This document shows positions 1-9,438 of a stretch of DNA of 64,000 nt, in pieces. Positions within the stretch are counted from its first letter, which is position 1. Every line of letters begins with the position of its first letter. The notes beneath the pieces are model-generated. The model had not been told where the DNA came from and searched no databases. It worked only from the letters and a program-made list of their open reading frames with translations. Origin of the DNA: Pedobacter ginsengisoli (lineage in GTDB: Bacteria; Bacteroidota; Bacteroidia; Sphingobacteriales; Sphingobacteriaceae); NCBI RefSeq assembly GCF_002736205.1, contig NZ_CP024091.1:1674001-1738000 (forward strand). Direction: 5' to 3'. Position numbers and translations under genes: made by a program.

Positions 1-1509
1 CCTAACTTCTCTATTTGTATTATACCAGTTTAAGGCAGCATTTGTTTCTAGTTGCAACCATTTAGTAAAATTAACCTTAGCATTTAATGCACCTCTAAAG
101 TTATTTTCACTTTGGAGTTGACTAAACTCATTTAACATGAAAAATAAATTGTTAGTACCAAATGGGTCATTAGTACTTCTTCCTCCGTTAATTGGATCTA
201 GATATTGCTTACTCCAATAGTCAAGATCGAAATTTGTAGGATATCCCCAGGTAAGACCATAAATCAAACTGTTGTCTCCAGATAATCTTTGAGGATTAAA
301 CCCTCTGGTATTAGAATAACTCACAGTTCCATCAACAAATATAGCATCAGCAAGTCTTTGAGTTCCCCTCAAATTAAATGTATGTCTGTCAAGTTTGTTG
401 TTAGGGCTGATACCTTTACTGAAGTTATTAGCATAAGAAAAACGGAATGTAGTTTTTTCATTTCCACCTTGCATAGCTATGTTGTTATTAATATAACGAC
501 CAGTTTGATAAAGTGATAAAGGATTATTTAAAACACTGTTTTTAATTTGTCGTTCTCCATCAACATCCAGAACGGTTGAACCGTCTAGCTTTGGACCAAA
601 GCTAAAACCGTATGAAGCTGGATTAATTTGGTTCATACCGTTAGACGTTTTAACAAAGTCGGTAGGTGTAAAACCTGAACCATATTCTTTCTGCATATCA
701 GGAAGGGCATAAGCTTTATCGAATGTTTCATCATGACTAAAAGAAAAACCTAAGCCCTTTTGTGAATAACCTTTTTTAGTAGTAATCAAAATAACACCAT
801 TACTAGCTCTACTACCATATAATGCAGTAACAGATCCACCCTTTAGTACAGACATACTTTCGATATCATCTGGATTGATATTTTTAAGTACGTTACCAAA
901 GTCTTGCTCACCACCTCTACTTGGAAGTACAACATCATCAGATAACATAATTCCATCAATTACTATAAGCGGAGTGTTTTCTCCACTATACAAACTAGAT
1001 GCACCACGAATTTGGAATTTAGGAGTCGATTGAGGCCCACCTTGACCAGGCATAACTACAAGTCCTGGTACCAATCCTTGCAAGGCAGAAATTGGATTTA
1101 TGGTTTTTGCCGCACGGATTTGTTCCCCACCAATTTGATTCATTGCATAACCAAGATTCCTTTTATCACGAGTTTCACCAAGACCAGTAATTACTACTTC
1201 TTCAAGTGCCTTGTCATCAGCCTGAAGCTTAATAGTCATATTAGTACTTGTTCCTACTTCTACCTCTTTTGTTAGGAAACCGATGTATCTTATTACTAAC
1301 ACAGCATTGTTAGATACATTTAAGGAGAATTTTCCACTACCATCTGTGGTAATACCGTTGTTCGTCCCCTTTTCAAAGACACTTACTCCTGGAATAGGAG
1401 ATCCGGAATCTTCAGTTACCGTTCCGGTAACTTTCTTTTGCGCATAGGCAGCAATTGTTATTAGGCTAAATAACAGCACTGTCAAACACCTTAAGTAAAT
1501 TTGTTTCAT
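1..1509 (-). CDS. SusC/RagA family TonB-linked outer membrane receptor, N-terminal part (3' end outside window)
   Basis: This is the beta-barrel importer of a SusCD-type nutrient uptake pair in the outer membrane, energised by TonB. The gene starts at the ATG complementary to 1507-1509 and runs off the left edge. The translated N-terminus shows a signal peptide (MKQIYLRCLTVLLFSLITIA, then AYAQ), a carboxypeptidase-regulatory-like domain with the usual GTVTEDSGSPIPGVSV and a TDGSGKFSL repeat, a TonB-box region (LEEVVITGLG), and a plug domain with IRGASSLYSGENTPLIVIDG and LKGGSVTALYGSRASNGVI. These are hallmark SusC motifs. About 500 codons are visible of an expected ~1000. A SusD partner would be expected beyond the left edge. 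The substrate cannot be told from this part. Confidence 0.93.
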   Translation of the reverse strand, partial: MKQIYLRCLTVLLFSLITIAAYAQKKVTGTVTEDSGSPIPGVSVFEKGTNNGITTDGSGKFSLNVSNNAVLVIRYIGFLTKEVEVGTSTNMTIKLQADDKALEEVVITGLGETRDKRNLGYAMNQIGGEQIRAAKTINPISALQGLVPGLVVMPGQGGPQSTPKFQIRGASSLYSGENTPLIVIDGIMLSDDVVLPSRGGEQDFGNVLKNINPDDIESMSVLKGGSVTALYGSRASNGVILITTKKGYSQKGLGFSFSHDETFDKAYALPDMQKEYGSGFTPTDFVKTSNGMNQINPASYGFSFGPKLDGSTVLDVDGERQIKNSVLNNPLSLYQTGRYINNNIAMQGGNEKTTFRFSYANNFSKGISPNNKLDRHTFNLRGTQRLADAIFVDGTVSYSNTRGFNPQRLSGDNSLIYGLTWGYPTNFDLDYWSKQYLDPINGGRSTNDPFGTNNLFFMLNEFSQLQSENNFRGALNAKVNFTKWLQLETNAALNWYNTNREVR

Positions 1510-1605
1510 TTTTTTAAGATTTGATTAAACATTTAGGTTAGTTATATATTATAAAAAATTAGGGATTTCAGTTATTGTTCAATGTGTGATTATCACCATT
1601 CCTTA

Positions 1606-2793
1606 CTAAAAATGGTAATGCTCTACAACCAATGCTGCTGCTCCTAACAGTTCAGCATAACTGGCTATATCTGAAACTTCAATTGTTGTTTGTTCGGCTA
1701 TTTTAAGTATGCAATATTCATTTATTGCTTGTTGAATAGGAGGAAGGAACATCTTCCCTGCAATTGCACCCCTTCCGCTTAAAATTAGTTTCTCGGGATT
1801 TAGAATATGTAATAGCATAACCACACCTTTGCCTAACTGAAAAGCAGCGTCAGACAAGATGGAAACAGCCAGTGGATCTCCCTGGCTTGCCGCATCAAGA
1901 AAATGATCTCCAGGCTGTTTACTTGTATCATTAAACAGCCATTCTAAACTTGATTTTGCGCCACTATCAAGCGCTATTTTTGCTTTATTGGCCATAACTA
2001 CCAACGAAGTTTCCACTTCAATGCAGCCACGTTTACCGCACGAGCACAAGTCGTTGCTTTGAGAAAGGGGGATGTGGCTAAACTCACCACCATAGCCACT
2101 ATTCCCCCTGTACGGAACACCATTTATGATCATTCCTAACCCAGTTCCCCAGCCAATATTGAGAACAAGTATGTTTTTTTTATCTCTGCCTTTCCCAAAT
2201 TTTAACTCCGCAAAAGCAATTAAGCTTGAATCATTATCGATATAGACCGGAAATTTAAATTGTTGGGTTAAGTATTTTTTAAGGTTGGTGTTTAAATTAT
2301 TACTGATAACAGAAGGGTAGATATTCTTCTCATCGTTTATGAAACCTGGCATTCCAATTCCGATACCAATAATATGATTGGCATTCAGGCCAGAATTTTC
2401 AATATTCTTTTTAATAAAATCAATCAAATTACCAATGTCTTCCTTATCCTCTGATAATTTGATACTTGTTGATACTAAAGGAAATACAATACTTTTGTTA
2501 AAGTCGTAAATTACCATCCTCGCAGTCAACTGGTCAACAGCCACAGCCACTATATACTGCTTTTTCTCAGGATTTATCAGGTACATTGATGGTCTTCTGC
2601 CACCTGTAGAAGGCGCTAAACCTTCTTCAATAACAAAGCGTTCGTCTATTAATTCATTAACAACCGCAGTAACCAGAGGCAGACTTTTTTTTGTGAGTTT
2701 ACTCAGCTCCAAAAGTGAGAGTTGGTGACCATAATAGAGCCCCCTCAAAATCTCAGATTTGAGTTGTTTAGTTTTTTTTATGATTAATGACAT
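1606..2793 (-). CDS. ROK family transcriptional regulator (NagC/XylR type)
   Basis: 395 residues. The N-terminus has a winged HTH (residues ~10-60, ILRGLYYGHQLSLLELSKLT). A ROK sugar-kinase fold follows, with glycine-rich phosphate motifs (GIGIGMPGF and GWGTGLGMIING) and the ROK zinc site CSCGKRGCIE near residue 250. The HTH marks it as a sugar-responsive repressor rather than a plain glucokinase. It lies about 100 bp downstream of, and on the same strand as, the SusC gene start, so it may be transcribed towards that locus or respond to its substrate; that link is inference. The start is the ATG at 2793; no competing upstream ATG was seen. Confidence 0.88.
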   Translation of the reverse strand: MSLIIKKTKQLKSEILRGLYYGHQLSLLELSKLTKKSLPLVTAVVNELIDERFVIEEGLAPSTGGRRPSMYLINPEKKQYIVAVAVDQLTARMVIYDFNKSIVFPLVSTSIKLSEDKEDIGNLIDFIKKNIENSGLNANHIIGIGIGMPGFINDEKNIYPSVISNNLNTNLKKYLTQQFKFPVYIDNDSSLIAFAELKFGKGRDKKNILVLNIGWGTGLGMIINGVPYRGNSGYGGEFSHIPLSQSNDLCSCGKRGCIEVETSLVVMANKAKIALDSGAKSSLEWLFNDTSKQPGDHFLDAASQGDPLAVSILSDAAFQLGKGVVMLLHILNPEKLILSGRGAIAGKMFLPPIQQAINEYCILKIAEQTTIEVSDIASYAELLGAAALVVEHYHF

Positions 2794-3110
2794 CTTTTTT
2801 GTTACAAAACAATAATCGAACTTATGAAATTATCTTAAAAAAGAAGAAATTCTTTTTAAAATATTTATTAACATTAATAACTAAATTGTTTTTATTTGAT
2901 AATTAAGCAGTTTTTAGCTTAAAAATTAATTAGTGCTAAATATTAATATTTGACTTTTTGCATGGGGTAGCCTTTGTTCTGCCTTTGGGTGCTTATGGGT
3001 CAACTACTAAGCAGGTTAAAGCCATGGCTAAAGAAGATACAATGCAAACCAAAGTGCCTAGTTTATAAAAACAATCTTTATATTTAATACGTTTGACTAT
3101 AAACAGAAAA
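2794..3110. other. AT-rich intergenic region
   Basis: About 315 bp between divergent genes (ROK regulator on the minus strand, AsmA-like gene on the plus strand). It is very AT-rich in its first half and must hold both promoters. I see no RNA gene, no clear repeat and no credible ORF. A short GC-richer patch at about 2960-3060 has no recognisable product. Confidence 0.5.
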
Positions 3111-5540
3111 ATGCCGCGCTGGTCTAAAATAACACTCAAAGTAATAGGTATCCTTATAGGGTTGATACTTATAATCTTCTCTGCTCTTGCTTTATATGTT
3201 AATTCAAATAAAGAGAGCCTATTGCAAACTATTACCCAAAAACTTAATAAAAACCTTAATGGAACACTTACAATAGGTAGCATGGAACCAACTTTTTTAC
3301 GTGGTTTTCCCGGTGTTTCTATTAAGTTACTAAAAGTGACTATGAGGGATAGTTTATGGAAAAACCATCAGCATACGCTTTTAGATGCCAAAGAGCTCGA
3401 GGTTTCTGTAAACACCCTATCACTATTAAAAGGAACTGTAGAAATTAAAAAGATAGGTATTAATGATGCAGCCATTTATCTGTTTACAGATAGTAACGGC
3501 TATAGTAATACTGCTATATTCAGAAAAAAAGACAAAACCAAAAAGAAAGATGATAGCGAATCATCATCACCTGAAATACGAAAATTCACATTAAACAACG
3601 TCAGTTTTGTGGTAGATAACAAAAAAGGCCACAAACTATTCCAATTTGAAATTTATGATTTAAAAGGTAATATAGATTGTCCGCTATTAGGTGGCTGGGA
3701 TGCTGAACTTAAACTTAAAACACTGGCAAAAAGCCTTGCATTTAATACCAGAAGAGGAAGCTTTATTAAAGACAAGCTTTTGGAAGGCCCTTTTAAGGTT
3801 AGCTACAATGACAATTCAGGGATTGTACAAGTAGCTCCGAATACATTAAACATCGGCAATGATCCTTTTATAATCGGGGCTAAGTTTGATACCTCTAAAG
3901 AGAACACGGAATTTACCATTAACATAGAAACAAAAAATATACTGTGGCGCGATGCATCAGCTTTGCTGGCACCCAATATTACCGCTAAGCTCAACATGTT
4001 CGATCTTAAGCAGCCAATACATGTTTATTGTACATTAGGAGGTAATATGGGGCCAGGGGGCGACCCCTCGATAAATGTTAAAGCACTGGTAAAGGACAAT
4101 ACACTAACAACGCCCGGAGGAGTGGTGGACAACTGTAGTTTTACAGGCCAATTTACCAATAGCTACATCAGCGGCAAAGGTATAAGCGACGAAAACTCGG
4201 CCATTAAACTGTTTAATTTTAAAGGAAGCTACGCTCAGATACCATTTTCTATAGACACTGCTTTTATCAATAACCTGAATAAACCAATTGCAACCGGCAT
4301 ATTCAAATCCCAGTTTGAAATTGCTAAACTCAATAACATTATAGGAGAGGAGATGCTTAAATTTGGTAAAGGAACTGCAAATGTTAAACTTGCCTATCGA
4401 GCAGACATTGTTGATTTTCAGCTTACAAAGCCTTATGTTAAAGGCTTGGTAGATATTCAAAATGCCGATGTAAGCTATGTTCCGCGTAAAGTGAATTTTA
4501 AGAATACAGCCATTTCATTAAACTTTACAGATCACGATCTTTACATTAAAAATATACGACTGCAAAGTGGTAAAAGTGTAGTGTTTATGGAAGGGTCAGT
4601 CGGGAATTTCTTAAACCTTTATTATACCGATCCTGAAAAAATACTTTTAAACTGGAAAATCAGAAGTCCTGAAATCCATTTGGGCGAGTTTATTGGTTTC
4701 CTTGGTACCCGAAAGCCAAAGGCAAAAAAAAGAACCAGGCAGAGTAATTTTTCTGAAAATTTAAATGAACTTTTCGAAAAGAGTCAGGTTAATATGAACA
4801 TTAAGGTCGATAAAATTTACTACAGTAAATTCCTGGCCACAAATGCAAATGCAGATCTGCTGCTTACAGAAAATGGTATAGCCATTAAAAACGTGAGCGT
4901 AAAACATTCAGGTGGGTCGGTTTCTTTAAATGGAAGCATAGCACAAAAGGGAAGTACCAACAATTTTAAACTTAATACCGTGATTACTAATGTTGATATT
5001 AAGAACTTCTTTTACTCCTTTAATAACTTTGGGATGAAAACACTAACATCCAAAAACTTAAAGGGCTATCTTTTTTCTACTACCAATATATCGGGCGTTA
5101 TTAGCGATAAAGGCAATCTGCTTCCGAATTCATTATATGGCAGCATCGCTTTTAATTTAAAAAAAGGAGCCCTGCTAAGTTTTGACCCTATAAAAAACGT
5201 GGGTAAATTTGCTTTCCCGTTCCGGGATCTGGATAACATTACATTTACTAACCTAAACGGAAAGTTTGATGTACGGGGGCAAAAAATTACAATAAACCCA
5301 ATGCAAATTAACTCTAGCCTGCTTAATATGGATATAGCAGGAATATACTCCATGTCTACCGGAACTAATATTACATTAGATATACCGTTAAGAAACCCTA
5401 AAAAGGATGCTGACATAACAGATAAAGATGAAAAAAGAGCACGCAGAATGAAGGGAATTGTGTTACATTTACTTGCAACGGATGGTGAAGACGGAAAGAT
5501 TAAGATCAAATTGAACAGGAACCGCGATAAAACAAAATAA
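3111..5540 (+). CDS. AsmA-like / DUF748-type inner membrane protein
   Basis: 809 residues from the ATG at 3111; a TTG six codons upstream is a less likely start. The protein has one N-terminal membrane helix (residues ~9-30, VIGILIGLILIIFSALALYV) and then a long beta-rich periplasmic region. The order of segments matches AsmA-family proteins: an early 'LNGTLTIGSMEPTFLRGFPGVSI' type section and a C-terminal 'GSIAFNLKKGALLSFDPI...FRDLDNITFTNLNGKFDVRG' section. AsmA-like proteins are thought to bridge the periplasm and move or organise lipids for the outer membrane. The C-terminus is very basic (KIKIKLNRNRDKTK). The OsmC gene follows 31 bp downstream and may share the transcript. The exact role is not known. 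Confidence 0.8.
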   Translation: MPRWSKITLKVIGILIGLILIIFSALALYVNSNKESLLQTITQKLNKNLNGTLTIGSMEPTFLRGFPGVSIKLLKVTMRDSLWKNHQHTLLDAKELEVSVNTLSLLKGTVEIKKIGINDAAIYLFTDSNGYSNTAIFRKKDKTKKKDDSESSSPEIRKFTLNNVSFVVDNKKGHKLFQFEIYDLKGNIDCPLLGGWDAELKLKTLAKSLAFNTRRGSFIKDKLLEGPFKVSYNDNSGIVQVAPNTLNIGNDPFIIGAKFDTSKENTEFTINIETKNILWRDASALLAPNITAKLNMFDLKQPIHVYCTLGGNMGPGGDPSINVKALVKDNTLTTPGGVVDNCSFTGQFTNSYISGKGISDENSAIKLFNFKGSYAQIPFSIDTAFINNLNKPIATGIFKSQFEIAKLNNIIGEEMLKFGKGTANVKLAYRADIVDFQLTKPYVKGLVDIQNADVSYVPRKVNFKNTAISLNFTDHDLYIKNIRLQSGKSVVFMEGSVGNFLNLYYTDPEKILLNWKIRSPEIHLGEFIGFLGTRKPKAKKRTRQSNFSENLNELFEKSQVNMNIKVDKIYYSKFLATNANADLLLTENGIAIKNVSVKHSGGSVSLNGSIAQKGSTNNFKLNTVITNVDIKNFFYSFNNFGMKTLTSKNLKGYLFSTTNISGVISDKGNLLPNSLYGSIAFNLKKGALLSFDPIKNVGKFAFPFRDLDNITFTNLNGKFDVRGQKITINPMQINSSLLNMDIAGIYSMSTGTNITLDIPLRNPKKDADITDKDEKRARRMKGIVLHLLATDGEDGKIKIKLNRNRDKTK

Positions 5541-5571
5541 ACAAATCTATTAATCACCTTAATTAATTGAA

Positions 5572-5982
5572 ATGAAACGTAATGCAACTGCCGTTTGGAA
5601 TGGCACTATTAAAGAAGGCTCTGGCCATTTAACTACTGACAGTAAAGTACTTGATAAAACACAATATTCATTTAACAGTCGCTTTGCCGATGGTATTGGC
5701 ACCAATCCTGAGGAATTGATGGCTGCAGCGCATGCCGGATGTTTTACCATGAAGCTAAGCTTAGACTTAACTGAGGCAGGATATAATCCTACTTCTCTTG
5801 AAACTAAAGCTACTGTTACTTTAGATAATGGTGTTATTACCACCTCTCATCTGGTATTAAAAGCTGAAATCCCTGGAATTGACGATGCTAAGTTCCAGGA
5901 AATTGCTGCAGGTTCAAAAGCTACATGCCCGGTAAGTAAAGCTTACAATGTAGAGATTAGCCTGGAAGCCACATTGGCCTAA
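5572..5982 (+). CDS. OsmC family peroxiredoxin
   Basis: 136 residues, the normal length for OsmC/Ohr proteins, which are cytosolic thiol peroxidases acting on organic hydroperoxides. Both redox cysteines are present: the first in AAHAGCFTMKLS (residue ~60) and the second in ATCPVSKAYN (residue ~123). The N-terminal TAVWNGTIKEGSG strand and FADGIGTNPEELMAAAHAGC match the OsmC (rather than Ohr) branch. It lies 31 bp after the AsmA-like gene. A short AT-rich gap with a possible T-rich hairpin at about 6010-6055 follows before proB. Confidence 0.9.
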   Translation: MKRNATAVWNGTIKEGSGHLTTDSKVLDKTQYSFNSRFADGIGTNPEELMAAAHAGCFTMKLSLDLTEAGYNPTSLETKATVTLDNGVITTSHLVLKAEIPGIDDAKFQEIAAGSKATCPVSKAYNVEISLEATLA

Positions 5983-6124
5983 ATGAACTTTTAGATAAAC
6001 TTATTTCCTGAAATCCTCCTCTTTATTTAATAAATTGGAGGATTTTTTTATTCTATAGTTACGAGATACGCAGTAATTTATCTATTTTCGACTTTTCGAG
6101 CTAAACAAACTATTAACAACCACA

Positions 6125-7159
6125 ATGACCAAGTCTATACTTGTTTTGAAATTAGGTTCTGCCTCTATTACTACTGCCAAAGGTGAGATTGATGAGGCAA
6201 TAATTGCAGATATAACCCGGCAGGTTGCAGAACTTGCTCATAATCATCACTTAATATTGGTTTCATCGGGCGCTGTTGCAGCCGGAAAAAAATATATAAA
6301 AAACTATAAAGGCAAAATTAGCGAACGAAAAGCCGCTGCATCAATAGGCAATCCTTTGTTGTTAAGTACATATTCAAAACATTTTAAGCCCTACAATATT
6401 TCTATTGCGCAAAGTTTATGCGAAAGACAGCATTTTTCTCATCGTACACAGTTTTTGCAATTAAAGGAGACTTATGAGGAACTATGGAAAAACGGTGTGA
6501 TACCAATTGCTAATGAAAATGATGTGGTGAGTAATCTGGAGTTAAAATTCTCTGACAACGATGAACTTGCTACCTTATTAGGGGTTGGTTTTGGTGCTTC
6601 ACTTATCCTTTTAGGCACATCTGTACCAGGCGTTTTGGATAAAGAAGGAAATGTAGTTGATAAAATTGAGTCTATTAACAAGGATGTATTCTCTTTAGCA
6701 AACAAAAATACGTCGGGCGTTGGTTTGGGTGGTATGATCTCTAAACTAACTTTTGCAAATCTTGCCTCTACTATGGGGATTAAGGTTGTTATTTTTGGGG
6801 TTAGAACACCAGATGGTATATTAAAAGCAGCAAATGGAGAGTCGGGTACTGTTTGTATGCCAAAAAACTGCTCAATTTCTGCAAGAAATAAATGGCTTGC
6901 AAGCGGAAGCCTGGTAACTGGCCGACTTATGGTTGATGCCGGCGCCAGCGAAGCAATAAAGAAAAGAAAAAGCTTACTTGCTGTTGGTGTAAAATCTATT
7001 GAGGTAAACTTTGATAGCGGTGAAATATTTGAAATTAGTGACGAAGCAAATAACATTGTAGCTGTGGCCCTTGCAAAAGTTTCGTCTGATACAATTAGCA
7101 AAAACTCTAAACAACATAACCTGGAGATAGCCAATGCCAGTGATATTGTAATATTATAA
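6125..7159 (+). CDS. proB: Glutamate 5-kinase
   Basis: Phosphorylates L-glutamate to glutamyl-5-phosphate, the first step of proline synthesis. 344 residues. The amino-acid-kinase fold is shown by the N-terminal VLKLGSASITT, LVSSGAVAAGKKYI, the substrate segment ANENDVVS and DNDELATLLGVGFGASLILLGT. A GGMISKLTFANLASTMGIKVVIF segment precedes a C-terminal PUA-like region (residues ~270-335, SLVTGRLMVDAGASEAIKKRKSLLAVGV). The stop is followed after 1 bp by the proA start, so the two are certainly co-expressed. The ATG at 6125 gives the expected family N-terminus. Confidence 0.93.
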   Translation: MTKSILVLKLGSASITTAKGEIDEAIIADITRQVAELAHNHHLILVSSGAVAAGKKYIKNYKGKISERKAAASIGNPLLLSTYSKHFKPYNISIAQSLCERQHFSHRTQFLQLKETYEELWKNGVIPIANENDVVSNLELKFSDNDELATLLGVGFGASLILLGTSVPGVLDKEGNVVDKIESINKDVFSLANKNTSGVGLGGMISKLTFANLASTMGIKVVIFGVRTPDGILKAANGESGTVCMPKNCSISARNKWLASGSLVTGRLMVDAGASEAIKKRKSLLAVGVKSIEVNFDSGEIFEISDEANNIVAVALAKVSSDTISKNSKQHNLEIANASDIVIL

Positions 7160-7160
7160 T

Positions 7161-8414
7161 ATGATAATGGAATCGATAGAAGACCAGTTAATCAGTGCAC
7201 AAAATGCTAAGAAATCTATAGCAGCGCTCAGTGATAAGGACAGGCAAGATATAATCATCCGGATTGCAGAGATTATTTCTGAGAGAAAAGAGGATATCAT
7301 TGCAGAGAATTTAAAAGATCTGGAGAGAATGTCTGATGCTGACCCCAAAAAAGATCGTCTCCTATTAAATGCCAACCGAATTACTGAGCTTAGCAAAAGC
7401 CTGGTTGACGTTTCCAATCTGGAAGATCCTACCAATAAGATTCTTTCTGAAAAAACGATTGAGAATGGTCTTTTCATTCAAAAAAGAACAGTTCCACTTG
7501 GCGTTGTAGGTGTTATTTACGAATCGAGACCAAACGTTACGCTTGATGTTGCTGCTTTATGCATCAGATCTGGAAATGTTTGCTTGCTAAGAGGCGGGCA
7601 GGATGCTTACCATACAAACCTGTTTGTTGTTTCATTAATTCAGCAGGTGCTTGCAGAAAAGTACCTCGATGTAAATATTGTACAGCAGCTTCCGGCTGAA
7701 AGAAAGTACATATTAGATATTTTAACTGCAGAAAAATACATTGATGTAATTATCCCTCGCGGCTCTAATCAGCTTATCGAATTTGTTCGCAAAAACGCTT
7801 TAGTACCTGTAATAGAAACAGGAGCAGGGGTTTGCCATACTTATGTAGAGCAATCGGCCAGGCTTGAAGATGCTGCTAAAATAGTTGTAAATGCAAAGGT
7901 ATCCAGACCATCTGTTTGCAATGCGCTTGATACTGTATTGGTTGATAGAAAAATTGCCAAGCCTTTTCTGAAAATACTGGCTCCTTTATTAGCTGGATAT
8001 AATGTAGAGATATTTGCGGATGAGGATTCTTATGAAATATTAAAAGAGCAAAACTATCCACTAATTAATAAAGCTGAACCTGAAGATTTTGGAAGGGAAT
8101 TTCTTGATTTTAAATGTTCTGTAAAGCTTGTAGATAGTACAGATGAAGCTTTAGACCATATTGCAAAATTCTCTTCGAAACACTCTGAGGCCATTATTAC
8201 CCAGGATGCTGTAAAAACTGAGTTGTTTTTGAACCAGGTTGACGCTGCTGTGGTTTACTTAAATGCTTCGACCAGATTTACAGACGGACAAGTTTTTGGT
8301 TTAGGTGCTGAAATTGGCATATCTACTCAAAAACTACATGCAAGGGGGCCTTTTGCTCTTGAAAAACTAGTTACCGAGAAATGGATTGTTAAAGGTGAGG
8401 GACAGGTAAGATGA
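7161..8414 (+). CDS. proA: Glutamate-5-semialdehyde dehydrogenase (gamma-glutamyl phosphate reductase)
   Basis: NADPH-dependent reduction of glutamyl-5-phosphate to glutamate-5-semialdehyde, the second proline step. 417 residues, full length. Seen motifs: VPLGVVGVIYESRPNVTLDVAALC, the cofactor-site segment GGQDAYHTN, IPRGSNQLIEFVRKN, and the catalytic cysteine in RPSVCNALDTVLVD (residue ~252). The C-terminal FTDGQVFGLGAEIGISTQKLHARGP is diagnostic. The ATG at 7161 is used here; an in-frame ATG two codons later (7167) is equally possible. The last four bases overlap the next gene's start. Confidence 0.95.
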   Translation: MIMESIEDQLISAQNAKKSIAALSDKDRQDIIIRIAEIISERKEDIIAENLKDLERMSDADPKKDRLLLNANRITELSKSLVDVSNLEDPTNKILSEKTIENGLFIQKRTVPLGVVGVIYESRPNVTLDVAALCIRSGNVCLLRGGQDAYHTNLFVVSLIQQVLAEKYLDVNIVQQLPAERKYILDILTAEKYIDVIIPRGSNQLIEFVRKNALVPVIETGAGVCHTYVEQSARLEDAAKIVVNAKVSRPSVCNALDTVLVDRKIAKPFLKILAPLLAGYNVEIFADEDSYEILKEQNYPLINKAEPEDFGREFLDFKCSVKLVDSTDEALDHIAKFSSKHSEAIITQDAVKTELFLNQVDAAVVYLNASTRFTDGQVFGLGAEIGISTQKLHARGPFALEKLVTEKWIVKGEGQVR

Positions 8415-9427
8415 AACCAGCATCAATAAAAGACATTGCCAGTAAGGCTAATGTATCTATCACTACTGTTTCTTTTATTCTGAATGGCAAAGCTGAGCAA
8501 ATGCGCATCAGTAAAGGGGTTATTGAAAAGGTTAACACCATAATTAAAGAGTTTGATTTTAAACCAAACCAGGTAGCAAGAAGTTTAAGAACCGGAAATA
8601 CGCAAACTATTGGACTAATAGTAGAGGACATCTCGAACCCTTTCTTTGCCAGTATTGCCAGAAAAATTGAAGATAAGGCTTATAAAAGAGGATATAAAAT
8701 TAGCTATTCCAGTACTGAGAATGACCCGGTTAAGGCTAAGGAGCTTATAGAAATGTTTAAGTCGAGGCAGGTTGATGCTTACATTATTGCTCCTGTACCT
8801 GGCATTGAAGCTGAGATTAAACAATTGCTTACAGAGCGTATTCCTCTGGTGATATTCGATAGGAACTTGCCTGACATAGATGTTAATTGTGTGGTTGTAG
8901 ACAACTTTAATGGTACTTACATTGCCACAAAACATCTTATTGATAGCGGTAAAAAGAACATAGCCTTTGTTACTGTAGATTTGCACGTAGACCAGATAAA
9001 CAATCGTTTTTTAGGGTACGAAAAAGCGCTTCAGGATAATGGTATTAAGTTTAATAAGGATATTTATACAGAAATACCATTTGACAGTACTGACGATAAT
9101 ACCAATGCTCAGTTAATGTTGTTATTTGAAAAGAACCCTGAAATTGATGCGGTGTTATTCTCTACCAACTACCTGGCAATTAAAGGTTTGTTGGTTCTAA
9201 AAACTATAAACAAGGAAATCAATGATGATTTTAGTATTGTAGCTTACGATGATCACGATGTATTTAAATTACATACACCGCCTATTAGTGTTGTAGATCA
9301 GCCTATTGAAGATATGGCCGAGAAGATCATTGATGTACTTTTAAATGAACTTGCATCGGCCAATAATACGTTAACAAAAAGAGAAGTAAGTAAAATTATA
9401 CTTCAACCTAAATTTATAAAAAGATGA
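8411..9427 (+). CDS. LacI family transcriptional regulator coupled to proBA
   Basis: 338 residues. The N-terminal HTH is classic LacI (SIKDIASKANVSITTVSFIL, residues 4-23), with a hinge around FKPNQVARSLRTG and a periplasmic-binding-type effector domain (IGLIVEDISNPFFASIARKIED, VDAYIIAPV, FVTVDLHVDQINNRFLGYEKAL). The start codon overlaps the proA stop by 4 bp (ATGA), the usual sign of translational coupling. LacI regulators normally respond to sugars or nucleosides, so placement inside a proline operon is odd. It may simply be read through, or may respond to a compound linked to osmotic or nitrogen status; neither can be decided from sequence. Confidence 0.92.
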   Translation: MKPASIKDIASKANVSITTVSFILNGKAEQMRISKGVIEKVNTIIKEFDFKPNQVARSLRTGNTQTIGLIVEDISNPFFASIARKIEDKAYKRGYKISYSSTENDPVKAKELIEMFKSRQVDAYIIAPVPGIEAEIKQLLTERIPLVIFDRNLPDIDVNCVVVDNFNGTYIATKHLIDSGKKNIAFVTVDLHVDQINNRFLGYEKALQDNGIKFNKDIYTEIPFDSTDDNTNAQLMLLFEKNPEIDAVLFSTNYLAIKGLLVLKTINKEINDDFSIVAYDDHDVFKLHTPPISVVDQPIEDMAEKIIDVLLNELASANNTLTKREVSKIILQPKFIKR

Positions 9428-9438
9428 TTTAGAGGTTA

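Noticed and set aside
6472..7134. A 220-codon minus-strand frame opposite proB
   Set aside because: It lies entirely within proB, is Ser/Phe/Pro-rich as expected for antisense of a Lys/Glu-rich gene, and has no recognisable domain. Similar long antisense frames (5066-5587, 46775-47284) were discarded for the same reason.
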